Source of the DNA: Symsagittifera roscoffensis
Lineage: Eukaryota > Xenacoelomorpha > Acoela > Convolutidae
Length of the DNA stretch: 64,000 bases
NCBI RefSeq assembly: GCF_963678635.1
Contig: NC_087065.1
Coordinates: 64,687,674 to 64,751,673 of the forward strand
Reading direction: 5' to 3'
In this document: positions 1-12,919 of the stretch, piece by piece
How positions within the stretch are numbered: position 1 is the first letter of the stretch
Layout of the letters: each line of letters starts with the position of its first letter
Made by a program: the position numbers and the translations under genes
The notes under the pieces: model-generated
Seen by the model: the letters and a program-made list of their open reading frames with translations, nothing else
What the model was told of the DNA's origin: nothing
Database searches by the model: none

Positions 1-1387
1 AACTGGCCGTCCTTCTGAAAATAAATTGAGAAAAAAGATGGTACTGACAAAATTAACCGGTTTTTTGCGTTTTTTACCTTTATTACTCGGAATGTGCAAG
101 TTTATCTACAGTGTCACAGCATATAGTGTCTATAGTGTCTGTTTTGATCTCACTATAACGTGTTTTTTATCGTACAAGAAAGGTTGGGTTGCTTAACAAG
201 AAGTGTTTTTGGATAAGTAGTCCACAAAACCCTAATAGAAACCCAAATTAAGATTTATTTTAAAACCAAAAAACTAAAGTTTATCGGCCATCTAGTGAAC
301 CTCTATTGACAGGGTTGATTGCCTCATTGATTTTGTAGAACTACAAAAATAGTTTTGTGGTCGGTCGCAATTTCAACACGGTTTCCGATAAAGTAACTTC
401 TAAAATGCTCACATGACACGCCATCGCTGAAAATTCGACCTCAATTGTACTGTAATTTTTTTAGCCATTGAAAAATCTTTGATTCCTCGTTCAAGAGCAG
501 CCTTTAATAGGCTTTGACTAGAGTCGCATTGGATTCTTTGGACAATGTTTTGGAATTGTAGTGGTACAATATGAAGATACCAGATTTTTAATTCAGGCTG
601 TCTCAAAAACTGATTCCCGCGACCCCACAAAAATTTAGCTCATTTTCGCGTTTTAATGAAAGGCAAAAGTTATCTCTGGGGGTTTGGTAGGAAGTTCTCT
701 GAATGGTTCAAATCTCCCAAAAAGACCTGATGTGTTTAAGGTTTGGGATTTTTTGGGGTCGAGCACTGCCTGGGTCTATAGCCGTCATTATCGATGTCAA
801 AATCTAGCCATGGTCTTCTCTCTACTGAAAAATTCCGTTCTGAAAACTTAATCTTTTGAGAAAATAATTTTTGAAAGCAGGGCGAACCAATTTCCGGGAA
901 AAACCCAGAATCGAATATACGGTTGTGTTGTGTTCTAAGAAGGAAAAAGGAACCATTCGAAACAATGAAACTGTCAGCCTAAAGTAGACTAATTTTTCAA
1001 AGAATGTTGTTTATGCTTTTTGAATCTTTGTCGGCATATTGCCGAAGCTTCAAATTTTTGTTTTAAAGCGATAATTCTTATTCAATTTGCGACAGATTGT
1101 GTTGAAGTTTGAAAAACACCGGCAGTTTTGCTGAGTTGTTGCTGACTAAAAGTGTAAGCAAGATCTAGGGACGTAAGCCAATTTTTCCTTTTTCCCGAGT
1201 TGAAATTTCGCGTGGCGATGTTCAATTATTCTACGAGGTAGAGCACAAGGTACTATGTTTGGAATTTTTTTGCTTTATTCGGTTTTGCATGCATAGTTAG
1301 GTTAACAGTGCTATATTCTGGGTTGGATGACTACTGGGTCATTAAATTGGTCGCTGCTGCCTTCTTTAGTTTGACTATGTTACAATT
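1..1387. other. Non-coding stretch, nothing recognised
   Basis: AT-rich DNA with no convincing exon, RNA gene or repeat boundary. The one longer open frame (minus strand, around 409-630) has no family signature and sits in ordinary AT-rich sequence. Confidence 0.5.
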
Positions 1388-3087
1388 TTTTTATCAGTTT
1401 CTTGACTTCATGGCCCACCTTCTGCTGAATGTGAAAGGATACTCGACGGCTTTTTTTTCTGAAAAGGGATAGAAGATTCCTAAAAGACGGAGTGTGTACT
1501 CTATGGTTTTTTTTATCAGTTTCTTGACTTCATGGCCCACCTTCTGCTGAATGTGAAAAGATACGCGACGGCTTTTTTTTCTGAAAAGGGATAGAAGCTT
1601 CCTAAAAGACGGAGTGTGTACTCTATGGTTTTTTTATCAGTTTCTTGACTTCATGGCCCACCTTCTGCTGAATGTGAAAGGATACGCGACGGCTTTTTTT
1701 TCTGAAAAGGGATAGAAGCTTCCTAAAAGACGGAGTGTGTACTCTATGGTTTTTTTATCAGTTTCTTGACGTCATGGCCCACCTTCTGCTGAATGTGAAA
1801 GGATACTCGACGGCTTTTTTTTCTGAAAAGGGATAGAAGATTCCTAAAAGACGGAGTGTGTACTCTATGGTTTTTTTATCAGTTTCTTGACTTCATGGCC
1901 CACCTTCTGCTGAATGTGAAAGGATACGCGACGGCTTTTTTTTCTGAAAAGGGATAGAAGATTCCTAAAAGACGGAGTGTGTACTCTATGGTTTTTTTAT
2001 CAGTTTCTTGACTTCATGGCCCACCTTCTGCTGAATGTGAAAGGATACGCGACGGCTTTTTTTTCTGAAAAGGGATAGAAGCTTCCTAAAAGACGGAGTG
2101 TGTACTCTATGGTTTTTTTATCAGTTTCTTGACTTCATGGCCCACCTTCTGCTGAATGTGAAAGGATACGCGACGGCTTTTTTTTCTGAAAAGGGATAGA
2201 AGATTCCTAAAAGACGGAGTGTGTACTCTATGGTTTTTTTATCAGTTTCTTGACTTCATGGCCCACCTTCTGCTGAATGTGAAAGGATACGCGACGGCTT
2301 TTTTTTCTGAAAAGGGATAGAAGCTTCCTAAAAGACGGAGTGTGTACTCTATGGTTTTTTTATCAGTTTCTTGACTTCATGGCCCACCTTCTGCTGAATG
2401 TGAAAGGATACGCGACGGCTTTTTTTTTTCTGAAAAGGGATAGAAGATTCCTAAAAGACGGAGTGTGTACTCTATGGTTTTTTTATCAGTTTCTTGACTT
2501 CATGGCCCACCTTCTGCTGAATGTGAAAGGATACGCGACGGCTTTTTTTTCTGAAAAGGGATAGAAGCTTCCTAAAAGACGGAGTGTGTACTCTATGGTT
2601 TTTTATCAGTTTCTTGACTTCATGGCCCACCTTCTGCTGAATGTGAAAGGATACGCGACGGCTTTTTTTTCTGAAAAGGGATAGAAGATTCCTAAAAGAC
2701 GGAGTGTGTACTCTATGGTTTTTTTATCAGTTTCTTGACTTCATGGCCCACCTTCTGCTGAATGTGAAAGGATACGCGACGGCTTTTTTTTCTGAAAAGG
2801 GATAGAAGATTCCTAAAAGACGGAGTGTGTACTCTATGGTTTTTTTATCAGTTTCTTGACTTCATGGCCCACCTTCTGCTGAATGTGAAAGGATACGCGA
2901 CGGCTTTTTTTTCTGAAAAGGGATAGAAGATTCCTAAAAGACGGAGTGTGTACTCTATGGTTTTTTTATCAGTTTCTTGACTTCATGGCCCACCTTCTGC
3001 TGAATGTGAAAGGATACGCGACGGCTTTTTTTCTGAGAAGGGATAGAAGCTTCCTAAAAGACGGAGTGTGTACTCTATGGTTTTTTC
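1388..3087. repeat. Tandem array, about 14 copies of a ~120-bp unit
   Basis: The unit beginning ATCAGTTTCTTGACTTCATG and ending near GTGTGTACTCTATGG recurs 14 times with a spacing of 120-127 bp and very few differences between copies. Length changes are mostly in the T-runs. Diagnostic variants are GAAGCTTCC versus GAAGATTCC and ATACTCGAC versus ATACGCGAC; the last is shared by units 1 and 4. A degenerate last unit stops at about 3087. The near-identity of copies indicates recent expansion (a minisatellite or small satellite). Open frames across two units are by-products of the repeat. Confidence 0.95.
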
Positions 3088-5084
3088 ATCTGTGATAAGA
3101 CAAATGTCGTACAGAAAATTTTTTTGTTGTTGTTTCATGAATTCGGTCGATATTTGACTCAGAAAAGAGAACAATTTGTAATTCCCGATTTGAGTAAAAT
3201 AGTGGCTGTACGTTTACTGAAAAAAGGAGGCTGGCTAAGGTGTGATTTAAAGTACTTTACTTTTTCTGTGGTTGAGTTGATGACGATGATCTCTATTTTC
3301 CTTTTGCGTTCGATTTAGGAAAAAGCGAGGATCTAGTGTAATGCAAATGTTACTCGATTGCGATTGATTCTGAAATCATTTAAAACTTCGAGCACTGATT
3401 AGCTATCTGAAGTAATGGAAATGCAGTCCTTCTCTGCAGTGGCTTTTGATACTTCACTGATAATGACGTCATATCCTTTTGAGTTGCAAACAGTTGGAAA
3501 GTGGTCCTGCTCGCCACATTGTTTGAAGATTACGCTTTCTGCTGGTCATACTAATCTGTGAGTTTGGAAAAAATCGTTTTCAAAAATTAACTAGATATGT
3601 AATTTTTGGATAGCAGGATCTTACTCAGAGAGCGGCTCTGAATTTTGTTCTCGCTTTAAGTAGAAAATTTGACGCTTTTCCAATTTCGAAATTATGGCTA
3701 GGTGAAGAAGCTGAATGCTTTGAGCTCACATGTCTTTAAAGGTTTGACCCAGTTGCATATCCCTTTTTTGAAGTGATGCTTATATTCGCGTATCTTCAGG
3801 CAAAATTCTACGATAAATGCATAATTTTCTCTGAAAAAAAATAATAACGTATTTCTGCTTTAAAAAGATCTCTGACAACAGTTTAATTGATCGCTATCGG
3901 CCATCTACACTGGGCTGCTTATAAGCGTAAGAAACATGATTCGAGACTTTTTTTTCAGAATAAGTGAAACTACCTAAATGCATCGCCTTGACTATGTGGG
4001 TGTTTTCCTTCTTAAGAACTTCGCAATTTTTTTAAAGCCCGAAAGTCTATCGAAGCTAAATTTACCTGAGAAAAACTAAGTAGGAAAAAGAATAGTTGTG
4101 ATTGGGCTCTCTGATCAGTCTAAAAACAGAAAACGTTATGACCAATCTTCGGTCCTTTCTTGCATCTCTCCGCAATTGGTTCGTTAATCTTACCTTGTTC
4201 GGCTTGTTCTTTTTTTATAAGGTTTCCGGTAATAACAGTGGTCGAATTTGATTCACCTTGTTTTCTGGTCTAGGCTGGAGTCGTAGAATACCTCATCCGC
4301 AACTTTGAGATGATTTAGTGTTGCAAGCTCCTCCTAAAGTAACTGCGAGAAAAAATTGTCCGATTGATTTTTCCCAGGTTGGGTTCGGACAGAAAACAGA
4401 AACTCCCATTAAATACGATTTATCATATTCATTTAAAACTGCCAGCTGCGCTATTTTATATGGCTGTGTATGTCTTTTAGAGTTCAAAATAAAAATAAAG
4501 ATCGTAAAAAAATTGAATTATCATTCGATAAGATTAAGAGTTTAGACATATAAAAGTACAGGTATACACGAGAGACCGAATTCAGTTTCACAACTTCAGG
4601 TGTCAAGCCCGGATGCCAATCCCGACCTTGATAATACATAAATTCAACCAATCTCAGTTAATGCTAAATAGGATACGCTGTACCGTAAAAAAGCTGTTTG
4701 TAGCCTTCTCTTGAAAAGAAATATAAGTTAGACAATCTCTTAATTACATTTGAAATTCGAGATGTGGGTTAGTCGCGTCCATGTTTATCTTCTAAGTTAC
4801 CTTGATCGATCTGTTGAAGCAAAAAAGGCTGCATAAACGTGTCCGAAGTTTCGTTTGGCTGGTGTTTCTGGCTCACTTGATTGTAATGGTGTAATTTTGA
4901 AAGTTTAAATAAGCACTGTATCTTTTTTGCAGCTATTGAGTGTTTTTTTTTAAGCAGAACAATTTTTTGAGCAATAGACGCAATTAAGAGCCCATGGACA
5001 TCAGCAATGGACCCCAATTGTCTTTGACCCCGTCAATACCTTTGAGCATAAGTATCAACATAATGAACCTGGAATTTCTGTTTC
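3088..5084. other. Non-coding stretch, nothing recognised
   Basis: AT-rich sequence without splice-bounded frames or recognisable repeat ends. Short frames on both strands around 3.1-3.3 kb and 4.3-4.5 kb overlap each other antiparallel and show no protein-family features. Confidence 0.45.
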
Positions 5085-5215
5085 GATAATAATTGCCGGG
5101 TCGAGGTGCTCGGTTGATGTCTGGATTTTCTCGACCAAAACTTAGTATAATTCCACCGTCTCGCCAAAATTTTGGTATGTTTCGGTTTTCTCGACCGTAA
5201 TTTATACATTTCAAT
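5085..5215. repeat. Degenerate ~32-bp repeat with TTTCG...GACC motif
   Basis: Imperfect reiterations of a unit resembling GGTATGTTTCGGTTTTCTCGACC. The same motif recurs at 6140-6260 and at 13560-13650, so this is a dispersed minisatellite-like family rather than a gene. Confidence 0.55.
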
Positions 5216-5332
5216 ATAACTCTATATAATTCTTTAAATAATTTCAATATAAATATCAATAAAGAAACTTTAATCGAGCCTAAACAGTCTATAGACAACC
5301 TTATGCATAAAACCAGAGATACTTATTTAATT

Positions 5333-5735
5333 GATTGCGACGCGACTACTTCAACTAATTGTTTTGGAAAAAAAGTTTTGAGTAGTTTTTTTGAATTGAA
5401 CCATAATTGATTGCTATTGGTGATTTTTCCTAACTGAACTGGAATTGATCTTTCTTATTAAGTTCAAACTGAAAGATCACTTCCCGATTTTTGCTAAAAT
5501 TAGCTGGTGAAACATGACCTTTAGTCATGGATTCGAGCAACGTTGTGCGGGTGATTTACCATATATATTTGATCTGATTTGCTACTGGAATTGTCACTCA
5601 AATCTCATTAATTCACTCCTTATTAATCAACCGTTTGTCGCTGCAATAACCTTGATAATTGCGACGCGACTACTTCAACAAACTGTTCTGGTGAAAAAGT
5701 TTTGAGTAGTTTTTTTGAATTGAACAATAAATTAA
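5333..5735. repeat. Pair of ~78-bp direct repeats, 323 bp apart
   Basis: The segment at 5333-5410 (ATTGCGACGCGACTACTTCA through GAGTAGTTTTTTTGAATTG) is repeated in the same orientation at 5656-5733 with a few substitutions. The DNA between the copies has no recognisable gene. Such a pair may be the ends of a small insertion or a local duplication. Confidence 0.75.
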
Positions 5736-6139
5736 ATGAACTATAAAGCGAACACCCAAAAAAACGTCGTATTAATTGAAAGAAAGCAAATAATGTAAAA
5801 TTTAATTTTCAAGTCTGAAAACTGTTTTTTTTTTGCTACTTTTAGTTGCTTGTAAAAATTATTGTATAAATATAACAATTTGTCATTTAGATGCAAGATA
5901 AAGGAACTGTGAGATTTTGAAATATAATTTTTTTTCTTCAAATGTATTACCTTTCTTCTGCATAAATGTTACTTAGATTGAACAATCAGGAACATATAAG
6001 ACAGTACTTAAAATAAAGTTCTCAGTGGCGCTTCAAGAGGTTGAATTACCTTCTGAGCTTGCTCAAGTTGGTGCTCTATCAATGATAAAATCTCTATATT
6101 GTTGCGTGATTGCACTACTTGAAACAAATTTATATGATT

Positions 6140-6260
6140 ATTTCGACTTTCTTGACTAAATTTTGGTATGTTTCGACTTTATTGACCCAACAAAAAAAGG
6201 TTCCACTTTGTTCGACCCAGTTCAGATGTGTTTCGAATTTCTCGGCCAAAAATTGAGATT
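6140..6260. repeat. Second cluster of the TTTCG...GACC minisatellite
   Basis: Three to four degenerate copies of the unit seen at 5085-5215 (GGTATGTTTCGACTTTATTGACC and variants). Flanking sequence to about 7.1 kb is AT-rich and otherwise featureless. Confidence 0.5.
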
Positions 6261-7126
6261 CAATCATGTAAACACCATGACACCAAAATCACGATATTCA
6301 ATCGCCAAAATTTTGATACACAACAATGAAAGCATAACTATCTGATACTGCGATCAACAACATGTGCATGTGAATTAAAAATTCAAAAAGCCAGATTCCT
6401 TCAAGCTCTGAGAAAAATATATACACGCTGGATGTCAAAAAACCCAAATTTCAAATTTAGTAACATTAAATGCAGAAAAACAATGACTGCAATTGTAAAT
6501 TTCTCATCTAATCAATTTCAGTTTCTCATTTAGCACAGCAGCATGTCTAAAAATAACTATCAGTGGTTTTTTAATTGGTACAAAGGCAGAGAACAGTATG
6601 TTTGCAAGTGTACTTCAATGATATATAACTTTTGTGGAATCGCTTTTAAGATCGATTCATTTCAATCTTGCGCTATATTTGGACTAAATTAATTGTTTTT
6701 TTTTTTGTAAATTTCTAATCGTTTTCTAGCTCTGTTGGGGAGAATTTTTTTTTATCAAATGCAACCTTGGAAGTCTTTAAAGGAGAGAAAAGCCTTTACC
6801 CAATTTTGACGGGTGGGAGAAACAAATGATCAAATACAGTTGATGACATAAGTGTTTTGATAAGTTAATAATGTAATAATTCAAATTGTTTTTTGAATAG
6901 CTTGTGGTTAGAAAAGTAGCTTTTTCATTTGCGCGGATAAAGGCTAAATATTATCTGCTTTGCAGGACCTACAGAAGGTTGTCATACTATGATTTGATCA
7001 GAGTTCTTCAAAGAATTTGACAAAAATGAGCTTGAAATGAATATGTCAGAAAATTTCAAAAAAGCAACAAAAAATACACTTTCTGAATTCATTGCTTTTA
7101 TTTTCAGCGCTTTTATCTCGTATTTT

Positions 7127-7650
7127 TGTTCCGACTTTCGATATGGAATATTTGTGCTCGGATGGGTTTTTTTTTCTTCAGACAAATTTCGAATTTTTCA
7201 CTAACCATTTTTGACGATTTTTTTTATCATTCGAAAGGTGTTGTTGTCCTTAGCCTAAATTTGAAATGATATTTCACCTGTGATCGTTTTTTGTAAAGTT
7301 ATGGGGGTTCTTTAAATTGCCATTTTGACCTATTTGGGACAATTAACGCGAAAAATATTTCGCGCTTTTAACGCGTGAGCGGAGATTTAATCCGTCTTAG
7401 AAATCATCCAAATTGTTCCAAAGAAGCTTATTCGCCCTAATTGATTTGTTACAATGAGCGAAATCTATTCTTTTGTACTTTATATGACGTGTGGGGGGAT
7501 GATTTCACAAAAAAAAATTCAAATTTTAGATTTTTCTTTAATAAAAAAATTGTGTTTTATTATCTTAATTTTTTAATTTACTATTGCTCCATAAACCTTA
7601 AAAGACAGTCAGAACATTCAGGGCTTCGCCCTCATACGAGCAGTCTTATC
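7127..7650 (+). mobile_element. Hairpin-ended dispersed repeat, copy 1 (~525 bp)
   Basis: Begins TTGTTCCGACTTTCG and ends with a GC-rich stem-loop (GGGC-TTC-GCCC type, 7619-7632) followed by TACGAGCAGTCTT. Internal landmarks are CACCTGTGATC, GGGACAATTAACGCG, AAGCGGAGATTTAATCCGTC-like sequence, and a GTGTGGGGGGATGATTT box. The same order of landmarks recurs in about ten places in both orientations (for example 49226-49750). It encodes no protein. A terminal hairpin plus head-to-tail copies (see 39870-40580) resembles non-autonomous Helitron/Helentron elements, but I cannot confirm canonical Helitron ends. Confidence 0.6.
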
Positions 7651-7725
7651 ATTTTTGTTGATGAGCTATTGACATTTATTTTAGTATAGCAAGGATTAAG
7701 TTTGACAAAAAAAACGTTTTAGCCT

Positions 7726-7772
7726 GAAAAAATCCGCCCCTCCTCTAAAAATTCTAGAACCGCCCCTGATTT
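7726..7772 (-). repeat. hAT-like transposon terminus (relic)
   Basis: TCCGCCCCTCCTCTAAAAATTCTAGAACCGCCCCTG is the eroded end of the family whose complete copy lies at 35479-36159 (ends resembling CAGGGGCGGATCTAGG). Only the terminus is recognisable here. Confidence 0.5.
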
Positions 7773-7851
7773 CATATTCTACTCAATTTGAAAATCAAAG
7801 ACAAGGCTAGCAAAATTTTTTATTGATTCACGGTAATTCTGAGTTCTGGAA

Positions 7852-8190
7852 TCATAGTCCAGATGAGGGAATCATAGTTCAGATGATTCATAGTTCAGAT
7901 GAAGAACTGGAATCATAGTTCATAGTTCAGATGAAGGAATCATAGTTCAGATGATTCATAGTTCAGATGAAGAACTGGAATCATAGTTCATAGTTCAGAT
8001 GAAGGAATCATAGTTCAGCTGATTCATAGTTCAGATGAAGAACTGGAACCATAGTTCATAGTTCAGATGAAGGAATCATAGTTCAGATGATTTATAGTTC
8101 AGATGAAGAACTGGAATCATAGTTCATAGTTCAGATGAAGGAATCATAGTTTAGATGATGAACAACTGGAATCATAGTTCAGATGAAGAA
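7852..8190. repeat. 68-bp higher-order tandem array of CATAGTTCAGATGA units
   Basis: A short unit (CATAGTTCAGATGA with spacer variants GGAAT, ATT, AAGAACTGGAAT) is arranged in a 68-bp composite period repeated about five times with near-identity. The composite unit contains four or five copies of the basic motif. No coding potential. Confidence 0.9.
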
Positions 8191-8839
8191 AAAAAGAAAA
8201 TAAATTTCTCGGCAGTGGTAAATGCACAATCCGAAAAAACTTTCACAAATCATAACTCAGAGAGGAAAGCACACGAGTCCATTTGTTTCTAATTGGCTGC
8301 TCTGTTATCTGAACCTGTTCAAAAAAAATTGTGAGTAAAAAAAATTCGAGTACAAAACCACGAATTCGTCAAAATCATAATTCGAAGAAACCAATTTCAG
8401 TTTTCTGGTGGTTACAAATGGTTGTTACAGTCTCGATTTTTCAGAAAACTAAATTTTCGAGTTACCTTTTTCTGCATTGTTAGAATGGGCTAAATTGAGC
8501 CGTAATCTTTGCTAGACAAAATCCAAAGTCTCTGTTTTTTAGCAAAATGTAGATTGAAGCCTTCTGAAAGTTGTAGCATGGTTTCTTTATACCTTGGAGG
8601 TTGTCACCTCATACAGAATAGCTACACTTAAATTTTTGAGTATTGAACCAGAAGTTGGAAACAGCTGTTTTAAAATTCGAAACAAGAATCTCATGCATTT
8701 TTTAACAAAGATTGCCTGTTGCTCTCGAATCACCAAAATATACAAGGGTTGCCTGTTACTGTGCTAGTAGATCCAGATGTACCTTTCATAGCCTGAAATA
8801 AATACAAAAAAAAATATTCAAATAAATGTCGCTTTTTCT

Positions 8840-9700
8840 GCGTGGTATGATAAAAACAATTTCAACGAAAAACTGGAGTTTAGGAATTTATGACTCATAG
8901 TAAAATAGACGGAAATTTTAGAAAAATGGCTCCAAGATCAAAAACTATTTTTGCTTCCAATTTTTTTTGCTTCCAAAGTGGCACTAAAATCATCCAAAAA
9001 TTAATTTACGCGAGTGAATATAAGTTTAAACGGCTTAGATTAAATCTAAATAAGTTATTGTATGCCTGTTTGCTCGCTTTTTTTTCTCGAATTTAGACTA
9101 TAAATCAAAAATTGTAAACCGGTTTTTCTCAGTATTTGGACAATTTTTTAGGAACTTTATAATGGTGTTCGAATCACGCTGAACTGAAAAGGCTTCAATA
9201 TGACATATCACTCGACCCATTTCTATTATTATTTGTGGTAACTGATTTTGCGTAGAAAACAAAAAAACTAAAACACACCCGAATACAAACTTCCTCCCCA
9301 TTTTTCAAATGGTCGGAGCAAAAAGAATTGATCAAAAACTCATCATTTTTTAAATGATTTGTTTGTTGACAAGAAGATACCAATATTTATTTGCTCGAGG
9401 TTAGACTAAAAACCAAAAATTTTGAGCCGATTTTCTGTTTTCTGGAAGTTTTTTTGGAGGCATCATGGAAGCATCATGGTGTCAAGAGCTTGACAATTAG
9501 ATAACACTCAACTTCTTTCGACGATTGTTTGTGGTACCTGTTTTGCTGATTTTGCGGGAGAACAAGATAAAGATAAAACACATCCAAACTCAAAGTTCTC
9601 TTTTTGTAGGACTTTCAAAATGCTGCGGAACTGGCTGGTTCAATTTTTTTAAAAACTTGCTCTACGTACTATAACGGTATACTTGATCACATAGTAAAAA
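8840..9700 (+). repeat. Dispersed repeat family with GTGGTATGATAAAA start
   Basis: Two related segments (about 9085-9300 and 9395-9580) share the order CTCGANTTTAGACTA / ATCAAAAATTG / TTTGTGGTA..GATTTTGCG. They match 11945-12400 on this strand and 30235-30600 plus 31100-31235 on the other strand, where the end reads TTTATCACACCACGC. No transposase frame is visible, so it appears non-autonomous. The end at about 8840 is approximate. Confidence 0.5.
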
Positions 9701-11071
9701 AAAAGACGCGGGTTAGAATCATGAACAACGAGAGCCAGTTGCGTAATTAAGATTTTCAGTATTCAAATTATCGCTGCGTTACAGAACAACAAGTTTTAAT
9801 TCTTTAGGAAAATCACAGAAATTCAAAAAATACCAAAATGTTTTCAGTGAATGAGTGTTTCTCTTTTAAGTACTCTATTTTTAATTTCAACTGAAGGTTC
9901 AGAAAACTAATTCTCGTTTTTCCTTCTTTTTGATTTATAATCTTTCTTTGTTTTTGCTTCAAGACTGATTGTTTAATTTTAGTTCTCAGAGAAAAACATC
10001 AGAGCACTCAAATTGATTTGAGTTCAGCTTGCGCGTTTAATTAGCGTTTTTTGTGCGCTTTGAAAAACTCCTTTGAAGTCTTCAAAAGGTTTAAAGTCTT
10101 TAAAAGGCAACTTTCGGTTTTAGTTACTTATAAATAATGCCTTACTTGTTATTATCTCTATTTTAGTTGCCTTATAAGCATCTCTGCATCAGATAAAATA
10201 TTGAATTATGTTTAAAATGTCGTTCAACGATAATTTTCAAAAATTAAATGATAAATGTTGCCTTTATTCTATTGATTTGTTCTCCCAGTTTTCCCCACTG
10301 CTTGGCTAGGTCACTTTATATTTCTGACTTTTGAAGAGTGCGGCAGAGTATTTGTGACTAGTTTCTTCAGACATTTCTTCAATTTTCAGTTTCCGAGGTT
10401 TTTCATATCATCTAAGAAAATAACCTGAGCTAAAACATAAATAAAAAGTTTCACCCGTAATCGCCTTTTCTATAGGTCTGAAAAAAAACAACATACCCAA
10501 TTTGGAAAAATACTAATTTTCGGTTTTCCTTCAACTGGCTGCGTAGACGACGAACGTTTTGGCTTGTAAATAAATTATTCCAAAGTGCATTTACCCCTAC
10601 TTCTCAATCGAAGTGCCAAGGGTTCAAAGGATATCACAATCTGCACTTGAGAATGTGAAAGTTGTGGATAAAAACATGTTTTTCCAGAAGTTTATTGTGA
10701 GTCGTTGAACAAGAAGTCGAACAACAGTCGTATGCTTTTGTTGGCTGATAAACTTGCAGGCGGTTTCGGTTCAAACTAGCTCAGTTTATTCTTGTTTGCT
10801 CGAACGAAAAAAGTCGTGTCAAAGATTTGGACCAACAATAAAACCTAAGCATTCAGCATTCGGTCAAGTAAGATCATCCAAAAATACCTACAATCGGAAG
10901 AGCGTGATCAAAACTGACCAAGGTAAAAAAAACATCAAGCACAGCCTAAGTAACGATTTATTCATACTGTTTTCATACAACAAGAATCTGCTACATGAAT
11001 GCTCAATTAAGATGACAAATAATTTATTTTTGTCAATTATCAATAAGATCATGAATTGAGATGAGCTCTTA

Positions 11072-11541
11072 CTTGGTATAGGGACGTAGGAAATTAGACG
11101 ATAAGCAAATTAGACGGATGCTACAAAAACGAAATTAGACGGAATTTATTTTTTACAGATCTGGCATTTTAGACGAAAGGGAAAGGGCCAACAAAAATTT
11201 TTCTTAAGAGTCAAGTTTCACAAATACAAAAAGAACATAAAATGTCAATACCTATCAAAACAATTAGTTTAAATGAACCTAAAATAACAAATCTGAATAC
11301 TACAGGAGAGTTTTGAATTGAATAAATTATTCATGATTGAGTTGTAAAGTTTTTGGCCACCGAAATTGAACTGTTTTCTACAAACAATTTTATTTTTCTA
11401 ACGCAATTTCTGTGCAAACAAAGTTAATATCTCTCACTTTCGTCTATTTTCTCACAATTGCAGTTTTGCAAAACCGTCTAATTTCCTTTTAAGTTCCTCC
11501 GTCTAATTTGCTTATCGTCTAATTTCTCAACCCCCTTGGTA
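11072..11541. mobile_element. Short inverted-repeat transposon (MITE) with AATTAGACG arrays
   Basis: Terminal inverted repeats of about 65 bp (left from 11079, right to 11534) each contain three AATTAGACG motifs spaced similarly. The pair is flanked by identical 7-bp CTTGGTA sequences at 11072-11078 and 11535-11541, a probable target-site duplication. The 456-bp interior has no open frame, so a transposase must have been supplied elsewhere. Superfamily uncertain. Confidence 0.8.
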
Positions 11542-11944
11542 AATCATAATTTCATATTTAAGGCGATCAACTCAATTTAATTGAATTTCGAAAGACACCC
11601 AAATTCGGTCAAAAAAGTCGAAAGAAATATTAGCTGATTCGAATAATTTTTATTACATTATCATTCGTAGCGACTGTAGAACATTTCCAAATTTGGTAAA
11701 AGCACTTGAAATATGGAGAGAGCTTCTTGACCGCAACTGTCACTTTCATGTAGAGAATCGATGGATTTTCAGAAAAATTCCAGAAAAGTTCTTTTAGCTT
11801 TTCGAATTTGTTTTTTGGGCTCGCCCAAAAGAATATATATCTTCACAGACAACGAATTAGGACAAGGCTAGCCGGTTACTGTAGGATTAGCAGAAGATGT
11901 TCAGACGATAGTCTTAAGAAATACACCCAATTTCTTTTCAAATT

Positions 11945-12400
11945 TTTATTCTTTCGACGTGACGTGATAAAAAGATCTGAAAGAAAAACTAGAGCGTGAA
12001 CATATTCAACAGTCATAGTAAAACGAGCAAATTGAATGTTTCTCGAAAAAAGACCAGAAAAAATTTAAAAAAAAACTAATTTACTCGAGTTAAACTAAAA
12101 TAATATAGCTTAACTTATGCTTTTGAAGTCTTTTAAGCCATTAAAACAAGAAGCTATTGTAAACCTGCTCACTCGTTTTATTTGCTCGATTTAAGACAGA
12201 AAATCAAAAATTTCCAATAATTTTTTTTCTCATTACTGCCATTTTTTTGAGTTTTTTAAATTTCAATTGAATCACAAATGAAAACAGTTTATTATGATAT
12301 AACATTCAGCTCTCTGCGATGATTACTTGTGGTAGCTGTTTTTGCGTAGAAAACAAAAAAGGAAAAAAGTTTTGGAAGATTTTGATGAAATAGTTTCAAT
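11945..12400 (+). repeat. Copy of the GTGATAAAA dispersed repeat family
   Basis: Matches 8840-9300 in order and orientation: GACGTGATAAAAAG, TCATAGTAAAACGAGC, TTTGCTCGATTTAAGAC, and TGTGGTAGCTGTTTTTGCG before AGAAAAC. Divergent; no coding sequence. Confidence 0.45.
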
Positions 12401-12919
12401 TTGTTTAGACATGCTTCTTTTTAAAATTTAATTTGCACTGGCACAAACGCTCACGCGCAGTGACAAATTTGATAAATTATTTTTTTAAGTTTTGAAACTT
12501 TTCGAATATTTTGTTTTAAGATTCGATTGTGTGGCTTTTGTTTTGCTATAATTTCTTACTGTACAGCTTCATTTTAAAGTTTTTAATAAAAAAATTTATT
12601 TATCTGTTTAGAGTTTAATGCAGATTTTACACAGTTGGTATACGAATTATTTATAATATCACTACAGCGTGACACGACTAATCATCGAAGAGACCTTTGG
12701 TCTCAAACAAAAATCGGAGTTTTTTTTTTTTAAAAGCTACAATTCGCACCAACAATAATTTCGGATGAGGCAAACAGTAGATGGAGTGGCAAACACTCAT
12801 TCACGCGAGTTGTTCATTTCATGCCGAACGTAAGTGCAGCGGAGCAAGTGGTCGCTACTTGCCAATGGCTTGTAGTTTCGACTGTCATGGATTATTTATG
12901 CTTGGCATGGTTTTTATTC

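Noticed and set aside
2340-2564. 74-codon plus frame
   Set aside because: It lies wholly within the 120-bp tandem array, and the peptide is itself repetitive; it follows from the repeat.
10760-10922. Possible exon (acceptor AACTTGCAG, donors at 10868 and 10923)
   Set aside because: The frame stays open and splice sites exist, but it lies upstream of the signal-peptide exon, has no partner exon and no family signature; evidence too thin.
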